NCBI RefSeq assembly: GCF_010977555.1
Contig: NZ_CP048816.1
Location: forward strand, 1 to 64,000
Reading direction: 5' to 3'
Length of the DNA stretch: 64,000 nt
From: Caulobacter rhizosphaerae
Lineage (GTDB): Bacteria; Pseudomonadota; Alphaproteobacteria; Caulobacterales; Caulobacteraceae
Positions 1-7,968 of the stretch are shown here, one piece after another. Under the pieces are notes generated by a model, which saw nothing but the letters and a program-made list of their open reading frames with translations, ran no database searches and had not been told where the DNA came from. The position numbers were made by a program, and so were the translations under genes. Within the stretch, counting starts at the first letter, position 1. Every line of letters begins with the position of its first letter.

Positions 1-92
1 CCCGCGTGAACCGCCGATGGCTGGGCTGGCCGGAGGACCAAAGGCAGGGACCGGGCCGTCGGCCGTGTAAGACGGCGGCGGAGCCTGTCCCA

Positions 93-977
93 ATGTCCCT
101 TCGAACCATCGTTCGCGCGCTGGGCGGCGACCTCTATGACGGCGGTCGCCGCGCCAATATCCCCGCGCCAGGCCATAGCCGGGCCGACCGCTCGGTGTCG
201 CTCGTCGAGCGCGACGGCCGGTTGATCATCCACACGTTCGGCGATGGCGACTGGCGCGCCGTCCGTGACGACCTGCGGGCCCGGGGTCTTCTGACCCCCT
301 CCGCCGCGCGGCCTCGCGATCCAGGCGGCGCGGCGCCAAGCCAGGCCCGAAGCGAGCGGGGCGACGCGCGCGTCCTGGTCGCCAAGGCCCTGTGGGACGC
401 GGGTCGGCCGATCGAAGGTACGGTGTCGGCGCGGTACTGCCGGGGTCGCGGCGTCGCCGGCCCCCTTCCCGGCCCCCAAACGCTGCGCCATCACGACCGG
501 GCGCCGGTGTCGGTCTACCGGGCGGGCCGGGCCGTCCGTCCGGCCCTGCTGGCGGCCGTGCGCGATCGCGACGACATCCTGACCGCCGTGGAGATCACCT
601 ACCTGACCTGGGGCGGGCGACGGGCCTTCGATCTGGCGCTGCCGCGCAAGACCGTGGGGATGCTGCCGCCGGGCAGCGCCGTGCGCCTGGACCCGGCCGC
701 GCCGAACATGCTGGTGGCCGAGGGCGTCTTTACCGCCCTAGCGGCCAGGGACCGGTTTGGTCTGCCGGCCTGGGCCCTGTTGTCGACCTCGAACCTGCGG
801 CGCTGGCGCGCGCCCGCGGGCGCGACGTCGGTCCTGATCGCCGCCGATCGCGGCGTCGACGGCGAGGCTTCGGCCGCGCGCCTGGCTCGGCTTCTGCACG
901 CCGCGGGCCTTGTGACCCGGGTGGCGCTGCCGCCCGAGCCGTTCGGCGACTGGGACGAGGCGGCCGGCACCCCGTGA
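93..977 (+). CDS. Toprim-domain (primase-like) plasmid protein
   Basis: A protein of about 294 residues with a C-terminal toprim-like domain. The acidic toprim residues are visible in VAEGVFTALA (around residues 206-215) and IAADRGVDG (around 249-257). The N-terminal half (SLRTIVRALGGDLYDG..., then GRLIIHTFGDGDW) resembles the N-domain of plasmid and phage primase-like toprim proteins. Such proteins act in plasmid DNA replication or conjugative primer synthesis. I chose ATG 93 because a GGAG lies about 10 bases upstream; the open frame extends further 5' with unconvincing sequence. It sits just upstream of the ParB-like gene on the same strand, as in other alphaproteobacterial plasmids. The family call comes from motifs only, and the exact biochemical activity is not shown. 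Confidence 0.75.
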   Translation: MSLRTIVRALGGDLYDGGRRANIPAPGHSRADRSVSLVERDGRLIIHTFGDGDWRAVRDDLRARGLLTPSAARPRDPGGAAPSQARSERGDARVLVAKALWDAGRPIEGTVSARYCRGRGVAGPLPGPQTLRHHDRAPVSVYRAGRAVRPALLAAVRDRDDILTAVEITYLTWGGRRAFDLALPRKTVGMLPPGSAVRLDPAAPNMLVAEGVFTALAARDRFGLPAWALLSTSNLRRWRAPAGATSVLIAADRGVDGEASAARLARLLHAAGLVTRVALPPEPFGDWDEAAGTP

Positions 978-1064
978 GCGGCCCGGCCGCAAAGGAAAAA
1001 GTCAGGGACGGCGCGGGCGCGCCAAGGGGCCTGGATCGGCTAGGTCCGGCGCTGGAGCTTCCCC

Positions 1065-3125
1065 ATGTCAAAGTCCCGTATCGCCTCGGCCACCGCCGCG
1101 GCCGCCGTGGCCTCCTCGACCGGTCCGTTCCGCGACGGTCAGCAGATCCAGGTTCGCCTCGGCGATCTTGGTCTGGCGCCGGAAAACCTGCGCTTCGACG
1201 AGCCGGTCGACGACGATGTCGCGCAGATGGCCGACACCATGACCGCGGCCGGCGTACTGATCGAGCCGATCGTGCGGCCCGGCCGCAAGACCGAGCAGCC
1301 CTTCATGGCGCTCGATGGTCGCCGTCGGCGGATGGCCCTGCTGCTGCGCCTGGAACGCGGTGAAATCGACGAGGACTACCGCGTCACCTGCAAGCTGGCC
1401 GTCAGCAAGGCCGCCCAGGCCGCCGCCCTCGTCCTGCCCAACACCGAGCGCGCGCCGGTCCATGTCGCCGCGGTGATCCTGGCGATCGGCAAGTTCCGCA
1501 AGGCGAGGATGGACACCGAGGCCATCGCCAAGGCCCTGGGCTACGACCGGCTCGACATCCGCCGGCTCGAAGCCCTGGCCGGCGTCCACCCCAAGGTGCT
1601 CGACGCCTTCCGCCAGGGCCGGCTGACCCTCAAGCAGGTGCGCGGGTTCGCCCGGATTTCCGACCAGGCCCAGCAGGCCGAACTGGCCCAGACCGCGCTC
1701 GACGGCCATTTCCACGACTACCAGCTGCGCAACCTGGTGGACGCGGGACAGGTCACGGTCGAGGATCCCCGGTTCGCCTTCGTCGGCGCGGGACGCTATG
1801 GTGCGGCGGGCGGCCGCCTGACCGCCGATCTCTTCGGGGAAATGCCCGACAGCGTGCTCGACCCGGACGTCCTGGAGGCCCAGTGGCGCGCGCGGATCGC
1901 GCCGTTCGTCGCCGCCTTCAAGGACAAGGGCCTGGCCGTCTATGTCGGCGCGGACGCCGGTTTTCGAGCGCCCGACGGCTTCGAGACCCTGCCTTACGTC
2001 TATCACGGCGATCTTTCCCCGGCCCAGAAGACCGCCCGCGCCCTGGCCCGTGAACGGATCGAGGCTGGGCGGGACGCCGTCCGAGGCCAGGCGCTGGAAG
2101 ACGATGCGGTCCTGCCGCTGATCCAAGAGGTGCTGGCCGCCTTCGGGGACCTGGCCCAGGCGGGCCTGTCGCGCGGCGAGCTGGGCGCGGTCCTGCTGTC
2201 GCCGGCCCCGGCACTCGGTGTCGACGCCACCTTCTACGCCTCCCCCGTGATGGAGGCGGACGAGGACGACGGCGACGAAGACGAGGACGCGTTCAACGAT
2301 GACGACGAGCGAGCGCCCGAGCCCCCCGAACCGGCCGAGCTGATCACGCCCAGGGCCGTCGTCACGGTCGAGGGCGTCAGCCACGCACTGCACGAGGCGC
2401 GCACCGACTGGGCCACCCGCGGCCTGATCCGCGACCTGGCCGACGATCCGGGCGCGGCCCTGACCGTCCTGGTGGCGCAGCTCTTCAAGCTCCTGGCCCT
2501 CAAGAGCCACGTCTACCAGGGCGAGTCGGCGCTCAGTCTGAAGGCCGCAGGGTATTGCCGCGGGACCTTGCCGCCCCATCCGGCCCTCGATGGGGAGGTT
2601 CGTGGTCGGTTGGACGCCCGGCGCGCCGACTATCTGGCGTCCGGTCTGCGTCCGATCGCCTTCGTCGACAGCCTGGCGCACGGGGAAAAGATGGCGCTGC
2701 TGGCCGAACTCGTCGCTGTCGGCCTGGACCTTCGCGAGGCGCGAACCAGCCTCGTGCGCCACGGGGCCAGGGCCGAGGCCGCCGAGATCGCCGCCTTGTG
2801 CGGGGCCAACCTAAGTGTCCACTGGACGCCGGACGCGGCCTTCCTGGCGGTCCACTCCAAGACCCAGCTGTTGACCATGTTGGCTGAGATGGAGGTGGAA
2901 GACGCGCGCGTCGCCGGCCTGAAGAAGGACGAGCTGGTCGCCTTCGTGGCCGAGGCCGCCGCCGAACGGCGGTGGACGCCTTCGGTGCTGAGCTGGACGG
3001 TCGCGGCGACGCCGCAAGAGGCCGAAACGTCCGCCGCGGACACCCCGCAGGGCGATGAGCTGGCGGCTGACGCGCCGGCCGCCGGCGAGGCGGCCGAGCC
3101 GATGCCGGCGCCGATCGCGGCCTGA
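1065..3125 (+). CDS. Large ParB-like DNA-binding protein
   Basis: A 686-residue ParB/RepB/Spo0J-family protein, roughly twice the length of a chromosomal ParB. The N-terminal ParB/sulfiredoxin-like domain carries the GRRR signature ([15 protein letters not shown], around residues 80-95). A helix-turn-helix segment follows ([22 protein letters not shown], around 145-167). A very acidic linker ([14 protein letters not shown]..., around 393-420) separates this from a long C-terminal region that resembles the tails of large plasmid ParB-like proteins. In plasmids and integrative elements these proteins are found in maintenance modules, sometimes without a dedicated ParA next to them. Here ParA is about 43 kb away with its own small partner gene, so this protein may be a regulator or nuclease-like ParB and not the partition partner. 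ATG 1065 is preceded by GGAG. Confidence 0.85.
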   Translation: MSKSRIASATAAAAVASSTGPFRDGQQIQVRLGDLGLAPENLRFDEPVDDDVAQMADTMTAAGVLIEPIVRPGRKTEQPFMALDGRRRRMALLLRLERGEIDEDYRVTCKLAVSKAAQAAALVLPNTERAPVHVAAVILAIGKFRKARMDTEAIAKALGYDRLDIRRLEALAGVHPKVLDAFRQGRLTLKQVRGFARISDQAQQAELAQTALDGHFHDYQLRNLVDAGQVTVEDPRFAFVGAGRYGAAGGRLTADLFGEMPDSVLDPDVLEAQWRARIAPFVAAFKDKGLAVYVGADAGFRAPDGFETLPYVYHGDLSPAQKTARALARERIEAGRDAVRGQALEDDAVLPLIQEVLAAFGDLAQAGLSRGELGAVLLSPAPALGVDATFYASPVMEADEDDGDEDEDAFNDDDERAPEPPEPAELITPRAVVTVEGVSHALHEARTDWATRGLIRDLADDPGAALTVLVAQLFKLLALKSHVYQGESALSLKAAGYCRGTLPPHPALDGEVRGRLDARRADYLASGLRPIAFVDSLAHGEKMALLAELVAVGLDLREARTSLVRHGARAEAAEIAALCGANLSVHWTPDAAFLAVHSKTQLLTMLAEMEVEDARVAGLKKDELVAFVAEAAAERRWTPSVLSWTVAATPQEAETSAADTPQGDELAADAPAAGEAAEPMPAPIAA

Positions 3126-3242
3126 TCCTGGCGAGCCCTCGTCGCTCGGCGGGGGCTCGCCTCATGCCGCTCTTGGCGTGGCGCGCGCATCGGCTTTTAG
3201 ATGGCCGCGCCGGCGCTGGCCGGTCCCGGAGACTCTGGCGAC

Positions 3243-3545
3243 ATGGCGATGGACGAGGAGACGCAAGGCGCGCTCAGCCGGCTGCTGGCCCTGGCGATGG
3301 AGGATGATCCGGCCGGCCGCGTCGCGGCCGACCTTGTCCTGGCCTGGCTTAACGCCCGGCTGTTCGGAGGCTTCGATCCGACCCAAGCCTGGCTGCTTGA
3401 TCCGGCCACGGCCGGCGATCTCGTGCGGGTGTTCACGTTCATCGCCAGCGCGCCCGTCCAGCCGGAGACCCTGATCGACGCGGCCGAACTGGCGGCCCTG
3501 GTGCGCCGCTGGCGGCCCGGCGCCTCGCCGTTCCCGGTAGGCTGA
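3243..3545 (+). CDS. DUF7673-like small protein
   Basis: A protein of about 100 residues containing LLALAMEDDPAGRVAADLVLAWLNA, then GGFDPTQAWLLD and a terminal LVRRWRP. This layout matches small plasmid/ICE proteins of the DUF7673 type, whose function is unknown. It follows the ParB-like gene and precedes radC, a common gene order in proteobacterial mobile elements. ATG 3243 has an upstream GGAG (3228-3231) at acceptable spacing. An in-frame ATG at 3201 would add 14 residues but has no visible ribosome-binding site. Confidence 0.6.
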   Translation: MAMDEETQGALSRLLALAMEDDPAGRVAADLVLAWLNARLFGGFDPTQAWLLDPATAGDLVRVFTFIASAPVQPETLIDAAELAALVRRWRPGASPFPVG

Positions 3546-3740
3546 TCGCGGATCGGCGTCCTCGTGAAATCATTAATTACCGGCCCCGTGTGTTCGTGCC
3601 GGTCGACAAACCGGCCGTCCTGGCCGCGGTGCTGGACAAGTGGCCGCCGCAGTCGGTCCTGGCGGCCTGAAAGCCGGAGGGGGGGCGGCCGGGTCGAGCG
3701 ATCCGGAGCTTGGTCCGGCGCCGACAGCGCCGAGAGCGCC

Positions 3741-4493
3741 ATGACCGCCTTTCCTCCCTCTTTGTCCACCGCGATCGATGTGTCCTCGCCGCCCGCCGCC
3801 CTGGCCGAGTCCGCCGGCGTCATGCGGTTTGACCGTACTGATGAGGACCGCGCTGGCAGGACGCGGGCCATCGCCCGCCGCTACGGCGTGGACATCCTCC
3901 AGGACGTCGAGCTCCTGACCCTGTGGCTGTCGCGCGCCGGCGTCGAAGATCCGGGCGCGGTGGCGGAGGCCGTCCTTGCAAGGTTTGGAAGCCTGACGGC
4001 GGTGCTGGCCGCCGATCGCGCCGAGCTTCTTCGCCATCTCGACGAGGACGCCGTCCTGGACCTCAAGCTGGCGCGGGAGGCGGCGATCCGCGTCGCGGCC
4101 GCCGTGCTCCCCGGCCGCTGCCTGCTGACGACCTCAGGCGCGGTTCAGGCCTATCTTCGCAGTTGCATGGCGGGCCTGCCGCGCGAGGAGTTCTGGGTGC
4201 TGTTTCTCGATCGCGCAAACCAGCTTCTGCTGAGCGAGCGGATGGGCCAGGGCACGGTCGACCATGCCCCGGTCTATCCGCGGGAGGTGCTGCGCAGGGC
4301 CTTGGAGATCGGGGCCAGCGCCATGATCCTCGCCCACAATCATCCTTCGGGCGACCCGAGCCCGTCCCGGCCCGACCTGGACATGACCAAGTCGATCGTC
4401 CAGGCGGCCGGCGCGCTCGGGATCAGTGTCTGGGATCACATGATCGTCGGTCGCGACAAGGTCCTGAGCCTCAAGGGCGAGGGCCTGATGTAG
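3741..4493 (+). CDS. radC: RadC-like JAB/MPN domain protein
   Basis: A 250-residue RadC/YeeS-family protein. An N-terminal helix-hairpin-helix-like region (ILQDVELLTLWLSRAGVEDPGAVAEAVLARFGSL, after residue 50) precedes a JAB metalloprotease-like domain. The metal-binding motif is AHNHPSGDPSPSRPDLDMT (around residues 197-216), with the two histidines, the serine and the aspartate all present. RadC-like proteins are frequent in plasmids, prophages and ICEs; despite the name a DNA-repair role is not established. It is the last maintenance-type gene before the lasso locus. ATG 3741 follows a GC-rich spacer of about 195 bp in which I see no gene. Confidence 0.88.
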   Translation: MTAFPPSLSTAIDVSSPPAALAESAGVMRFDRTDEDRAGRTRAIARRYGVDILQDVELLTLWLSRAGVEDPGAVAEAVLARFGSLTAVLAADRAELLRHLDEDAVLDLKLAREAAIRVAAAVLPGRCLLTTSGAVQAYLRSCMAGLPREEFWVLFLDRANQLLLSERMGQGTVDHAPVYPREVLRRALEIGASAMILAHNHPSGDPSPSRPDLDMTKSIVQAAGALGISVWDHMIVGRDKVLSLKGEGLM

Positions 4494-4652
4494 CCGGGCG
4501 CCCGCCCCTGGATTTCTCCGGAATGGATCGGCGCGGCGATCCGGGCATGATCCTCGCCCAAAATGGCGCGCCTTGAGCCGAGCCTTGGCTGGCCCGCTTG
4601 GCGCCGGGCGTGCGTGAAGTCGATCTTGTCCGCGCCGCCAAGGGAGCGGCGA

Positions 4653-5282
4653 ATGATCGAAAAAGCAGGGACCGGCGAGCGGGTCTATCTGGCCATCAAG
4701 GCCTTCCTCCTCACCGACAGCGGCCATCGGCCGGGCGACCGGATCGAGGTCGCCGACCTCTGCCGCCGGGTCGGGGCCAGCGCCACGCCCGTGCGGGCTG
4801 CGCTTCATCGCATGGCCGGCGAGCGTCTGCTGGTCAGCCACCAGGGCGAAGGGTTTTCCGCGCCCCGTGTAACCGAGCCGGGTCTGTCGGACCTCTACCA
4901 ATGGAACGCCGCCCTCCTGGTCAACGCCCAGCGCTCGGCGCCGTCCAACGCGCCGCCGCTGCGGACGCCGGACCTGGATCCGGCCGCCGCGCCGATCGCC
5001 TTTCTGGAGGCCCTTTTCTCCGCCTTGGCCGCCCATTGCGACAACCTCGAGGTCGAGTGGGCGGTCGCGGGGGCCAATGACCGGCTGCATCGTTGCCGCC
5101 GCGCGGAACTGGTGCTGGTGCCGGAGTTCGTCGAGGAACTGGGTGAGTTGGCAAGGCTCGTCATGTCCGGCGACCCCGTGGCGCTGCGCCAGGGCCTTTT
5201 GGCCTATCACCGCAAGCGCCTGCGCCTGGTGCCGGCTCTGGCGCGTCACCTGCACGGCCTGGGGGATCGCGAGAGTCGGTGA
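4653..5282 (+). CDS. GntR/FCD-type transcriptional regulator of the lasso locus
   Basis: A 209-residue GntR-family regulator. The winged helix is at about residues 8-75 (PGDRIEVADLCRRVGASATPVRAALHRMAGERLL). A shortened helical FCD-like effector domain follows, ending VALRQGLLAYHRKRLRLVPALARHL. The start ATG 4653 has AGGGAG upstream. The gene lies about 110 bp upstream of the lasso precursor on the same strand, and GntR-type genes occur at this position in other alphaproteobacterial lasso clusters. Regulation of the precursor promoter is therefore the simplest inference. No ligand can be deduced. A near-palindrome directly after its stop (5288-5310) is a candidate operator or terminator. Confidence 0.82.
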   Translation: MIEKAGTGERVYLAIKAFLLTDSGHRPGDRIEVADLCRRVGASATPVRAALHRMAGERLLVSHQGEGFSAPRVTEPGLSDLYQWNAALLVNAQRSAPSNAPPLRTPDLDPAAAPIAFLEALFSALAAHCDNLEVEWAVAGANDRLHRCRRAELVLVPEFVEELGELARLVMSGDPVALRQGLLAYHRKRLRLVPALARHLHGLGDRESR

Positions 5283-5287
5283 TCCGG

Positions 5288-5310
5288 CGGGAATTTTCGC
5301 AAAATCCCGG
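5288..5310. promoter_or_regulatory. Near-palindrome upstream of the lasso precursor
   Basis: CGGGAATTTT and AAAATCCCG flank a CGC centre, giving an almost perfect inverted repeat with one bulged A. It lies 6 bp after the GntR stop and about 85 bp before the precursor ATG. It is not followed by a clean T-run, so it may be an operator for the GntR protein or a weak terminator. Confidence 0.45.
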
Positions 5311-5393
5311 TCTTATCCTCTGCGGGTTCTCGGTTCGCCATCGCATCCTTTGGTTGTCACGACCGGCGTGGCGACTTGAAAAAGGAGACTGTC

Positions 5394-5525
5394 ATGGAAC
5401 GGACCGAAGACCGCATCGACGACCTGATCGATCTGGGCGCCGTGAGCGTCGAGACCAAGGGCCAGTTCCCGGTTCGCCCCGAGCAGGGCATCGGCACGCT
5501 CAATCCCGGCCTGTCGGAAGACTAA
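5394..5525 (+). CDS. Lasso peptide precursor (A protein)
   Basis: A 43-residue precursor. The 22-residue leader includes DLIDLGAVSVETK, with Thr at the penultimate leader position, the hallmark recognised by lasso maturation enzymes. The core starts with Gly1. The predicted ring is GQFPVRPE, giving an eight-residue macrolactam between the Gly1 amine and the Glu8 side chain; the tail is QGIGTLNPGLSED. The ring/tail pattern (PE followed by a GIG-like motif and a GLS-acid ending) resembles the caulonodin group of Caulobacter lasso peptides. AAGGAG lies just upstream of ATG 5394. The B and C genes follow directly, and an isopeptidase/receptor operon faces them. By hand calculation the mature lasso (minus one water) would have a monoisotopic mass near 2192.09 Da. 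Identification is strong; the threaded fold is inferred from the family. Confidence 0.93.
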   Translation: MERTEDRIDDLIDLGAVSVETKGQFPVRPEQGIGTLNPGLSED

Positions 5526-5532
5526 GGCCGAA

Positions 5533-5557
5533 GGGGACCCGCCCTTGGCGGGTCCCC
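5533..5557 (+). promoter_or_regulatory. Perfect 11-bp stem-loop between lasso A and B genes
   Basis: GGGGACCCGCC (5533-5543) and GGCGGGTCCCC (5547-5557) form a perfect 11-bp stem with a CTT loop. It begins 8 bases after the precursor stop and ends 18 bases before the B start. No T-run follows, so it is unlikely to be a full terminator. Intergenic hairpins at this position occur in proteobacterial lasso clusters and are thought to stabilise the precursor message or reduce read-through into B and C. That role is inferred here. Confidence 0.85.
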
Positions 5558-5575
5558 GCTGCCGGCTTGGCGCCC

Positions 5576-6238
5576 GTGCAACTGCGCGTTCCCGATCATC
5601 TGCGTTACTGCCAAGCGCAGGGCGGCTTGATGTTCCTGGATATTCGACGCGACCGATATTTCGCGCTGCCCCCGACCCTGGAAGCGGCGTTCCTCGATCT
5701 GGCTCAAGCGGGCTTCCGTGTTCCCGCGGAACCCCAGGACGCCGTCGATCAGCTTCGACGAATGGGGCTTGTCGAGATGGGGGCGCCTCCAGCAGCATCG
5801 ACGCGGGTCGCTAAGAGGGCCAACGCCAGTTGGACCGACACGCCGCCTATCGTCGGGCATGGATCCCTCGTGGCCGGCCTGGGCGCCTTGCAGGCCGTGG
5901 TCGCGATGCGGCGACGCCTGGGCCGCCAGCGCCTGGAACTGATCCTCAATGCGTTCGCCGACCTTCGCGGCGATCGTCCCAACGCGACGCTTGGGGCCTT
6001 GGCGGAGCCGGTCGTGACCTTCGCCCGGGCGCGCCAATGGGCGCCGATACGGCCCGTCTGCCTGCTCGACGCTCTGGCCTTACTGGCGTTCCTCCAGCGG
6101 CGCGGTCTCCACGCCGATCTGGTGTTCGGGGTCATCCGGCAGCCCTTCGCCGCCCACTGTTGGGTCGAGGCCCACGGCGTAGTGCTTAACGATCGGCTCG
6201 ATCGCGTGAACGAGTTCACGCCCATTCTGGTGATCTGA
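5576..6238 (+). CDS. Lasso peptide B protein (leader recognition plus protease fusion)
   Basis: A protein of about 220 residues starting at GTG 5576. The N-terminal part (about 1-80; QLRVPDHLRYCQAQGGLMFLDIRRDRYFALPP...) is the PqqD-like recognition element that binds the leader. The C-terminal part is the transglutaminase-like cysteine protease that removes it. The expected Cys-His-Asp triad is visible as C162 (RPVCLLDAL), H194 (AAHCWVE) and D206 (VVLNDR). B1 and B2 are fused, as in most proteobacterial lasso clusters. The stop overlaps the ATG of the cyclase gene (TGATG), implying translational coupling. The frame stays open upstream to 5279, but that stretch runs through the precursor in another frame and is not coding. 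Confidence 0.93.
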   Translation: MQLRVPDHLRYCQAQGGLMFLDIRRDRYFALPPTLEAAFLDLAQAGFRVPAEPQDAVDQLRRMGLVEMGAPPAASTRVAKRANASWTDTPPIVGHGSLVAGLGALQAVVAMRRRLGRQRLELILNAFADLRGDRPNATLGALAEPVVTFARARQWAPIRPVCLLDALALLAFLQRRGLHADLVFGVIRQPFAAHCWVEAHGVVLNDRLDRVNEFTPILVI

Positions 6239-7968
6239 TGCGCGGCGACTATGTCGTCATTCTGGGCGAGGGGCCGTTGGCCAAGGCGCTTCGCCACTCC
6301 CTTCAAGGCTTCAAGTCGGTGCTTGAAGCGCCGGGTGTCCTCGTACTGGCCGAACCGACCCTTGCGGTCGCGGCGCTCGGCGAGCGCGGCGTGGTGCTGG
6401 GGGCCGTATTTGCCAAGACGTCCCAGGCCCTGCCGGTCACTGCGTTTTCACCGTCCGCGACCGTGGACATCGTCCAGACCGCCGGCCAATGGCTGATCGA
6501 CAATGTCTGGGGTGGTTATCTGGCCGTGATCGCCGATCCCGCCTCGGGCGAGGTCCAGATCCTGCGCGATCCTTCAGGCGCCCTGCCGTCCTATCGACTA
6601 CGCCACGAGGGACTGACGGTGTTCTGTTCCCGCCTGGATCTGGTCCTCGAGGCCGGCCTTTCGCGTCCGGTGCTCGACTGGGCCAGTGTCGGTCAGATCC
6701 TGGCCTATCCACATCTGCGCGGACGCCGTACGGGCCTGCGGTCGGTCGATGAACTGCTGCCCGGCGAGCGCGCGACGGTGCGAAGCGACCATGGGACGTC
6801 TTGGACATCGGTTTGGTCGCCGTGGCCGTTCGCCGATCCGGCGGCGGCGTTCACGACCCCGGAGGAGGCGGCGCGCGCGGTGCGAGAGGCTGTCGATCGG
6901 AGCGTTCAGGCCTGGGCGTCGATCTCCTCGCCGCTGATCCTGGAGCTGTCGGGCGGGCTGGATTCCTCGATCATCGCCGTCGCGCTGGCCGACACGCCGG
7001 CGGCCACCTTCGTCAATTTCCATACCCAGGCCGCCGAGGCCGACGAGCGAAACTACGCCCGAAAGGCGGCCCAAGCGGCCGGGCATGGGCTGGTCGAGCG
7101 GCTGGTCGACGTCAGCGGCGTGGATGTGCGACGCGCGCGCCCTGGACGTCATGCGCGCCCCGCGGCCCAGGCTCTGCTGCAGCCCATGGAGGCGGTCTTC
7201 GCGCAGATGGGCCGCGACGGCGCCGCTGCGGCGTACTTCAGCGGTCTGGGTGGTGACAATGTCTTCTGCTCACTGGCCACGGCCGCGCCGGCCACCGACG
7301 CCCTTTTGTCCTTCGGGCCGGGCCGTCGCTTTCTCGCCGCCTTGGCCGACCTCGCGCAGCTTCACCAGGCTTCGCTGTGGGAGGTGGTGCGTCTGGCCGC
7401 CCTCAAGGCCGTAAGGCTCAGGCGAGGATTGGGTGTCGCCCCGATCACGACGCTCCTGACGCCAGACGCAGAGGTGGCCGCACCCGACCATCCCTGGCTC
7501 GACGCGCCCGCCGGCATGCCGCCGGGCAAGCAGGAGCATGTCGCCAGCATCCTGGTCGCCCAGGGGTTCCTGGATCGCTACGAGCATGCCGCCGTGGCCC
7601 CGGTCTGTTTCCCGCTCTTGTCGCAGCCGGTTCTGGAAGCCTGTCTGCGTGTCCCGACCTGGATGGCGATCCGAGGCGGGCGCAATCGCGCCGTGGCCCG
7701 CGACGCCTTCGCCGACCGACTACCGGCCGAGATTTATCGTCGTCAGACCAAGAGCGGGCTCAATGTGTTCATGGGCGCGGTCTTCGACCGCAACCGCGCC
7801 GCCCTCGCCGAGCAGTTGGTTCGTGGTTGGTTGGCCACGGCGGGATTGATCGATGGCCGCGCGGTGCGCGAGATCCTCGAGGCTCCAGCGCCTGGCGGTC
7901 TGGACATGACGCGAGTACTGTACTTCGCCGACGTCGAGGCCTGGGCGCGAACCTGGGGCCAGACCTAA
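6238..7968 (+). CDS. Lasso peptide cyclase (C protein, asparagine-synthetase-like)
   Basis: A 576-residue homologue of asparagine synthetase B that adenylates the ring-forming acid and forms the macrolactam. The ATP-pyrophosphatase P-loop SGGLDSS lies at residues 238-244, inside LILELSGGLDSSIIAVAL. The N-terminal glutaminase-like domain lacks an N-terminal catalytic Cys (the protein starts MRGDYVVILGEG), as expected for lasso cyclases that do not use glutamine. The C-terminal part (RRQTKSGLNVFMGAVFDRN) matches the synthetase-domain end. It overlaps the B gene by one base and its 3' end overlaps the opposing isopeptidase gene by 4 bp. Confidence 0.93.
   Translation: MRGDYVVILGEGPLAKALRHSLQGFKSVLEAPGVLVLAEPTLAVAALGERGVVLGAVFAKTSQALPVTAFSPSATVDIVQTAGQWLIDNVWGGYLAVIADPASGEVQILRDPSGALPSYRLRHEGLTVFCSRLDLVLEAGLSRPVLDWASVGQILAYPHLRGRRTGLRSVDELLPGERATVRSDHGTSWTSVWSPWPFADPAAAFTTPEEAARAVREAVDRSVQAWASISSPLILELSGGLDSSIIAVALADTPAATFVNFHTQAAEADERNYARKAAQAAGHGLVERLVDVSGVDVRRARPGRHARPAAQALLQPMEAVFAQMGRDGAAAAYFSGLGGDNVFCSLATAAPATDALLSFGPGRRFLAALADLAQLHQASLWEVVRLAALKAVRLRRGLGVAPITTLLTPDAEVAAPDHPWLDAPAGMPPGKQEHVASILVAQGFLDRYEHAAVAPVCFPLLSQPVLEACLRVPTWMAIRGGRNRAVARDAFADRLPAEIYRRQTKSGLNVFMGAVFDRNRAALAEQLVRGWLATAGLIDGRAVREILEAPAPGGLDMTRVLYFADVEAWARTWGQT

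Noticed and set aside
1068..2762. 564-codon open frame antisense to the ParB-like gene
   Set aside because: Codon pattern and domains belong to the plus-strand gene; the antisense translation is low in structure and typical of GC-rich shadow frames.
5279..5575. 5' extension of the lasso B protein frame
   Set aside because: It overlaps the precursor and the stem-loop in another frame; the recognition domain begins at GTG 5576.
5526..5575. Second lasso precursor
   Set aside because: Some Caulobacter clusters carry several precursors, but the stretch around 5283-5393 and 5526-5575 contains no further leader/core pattern.
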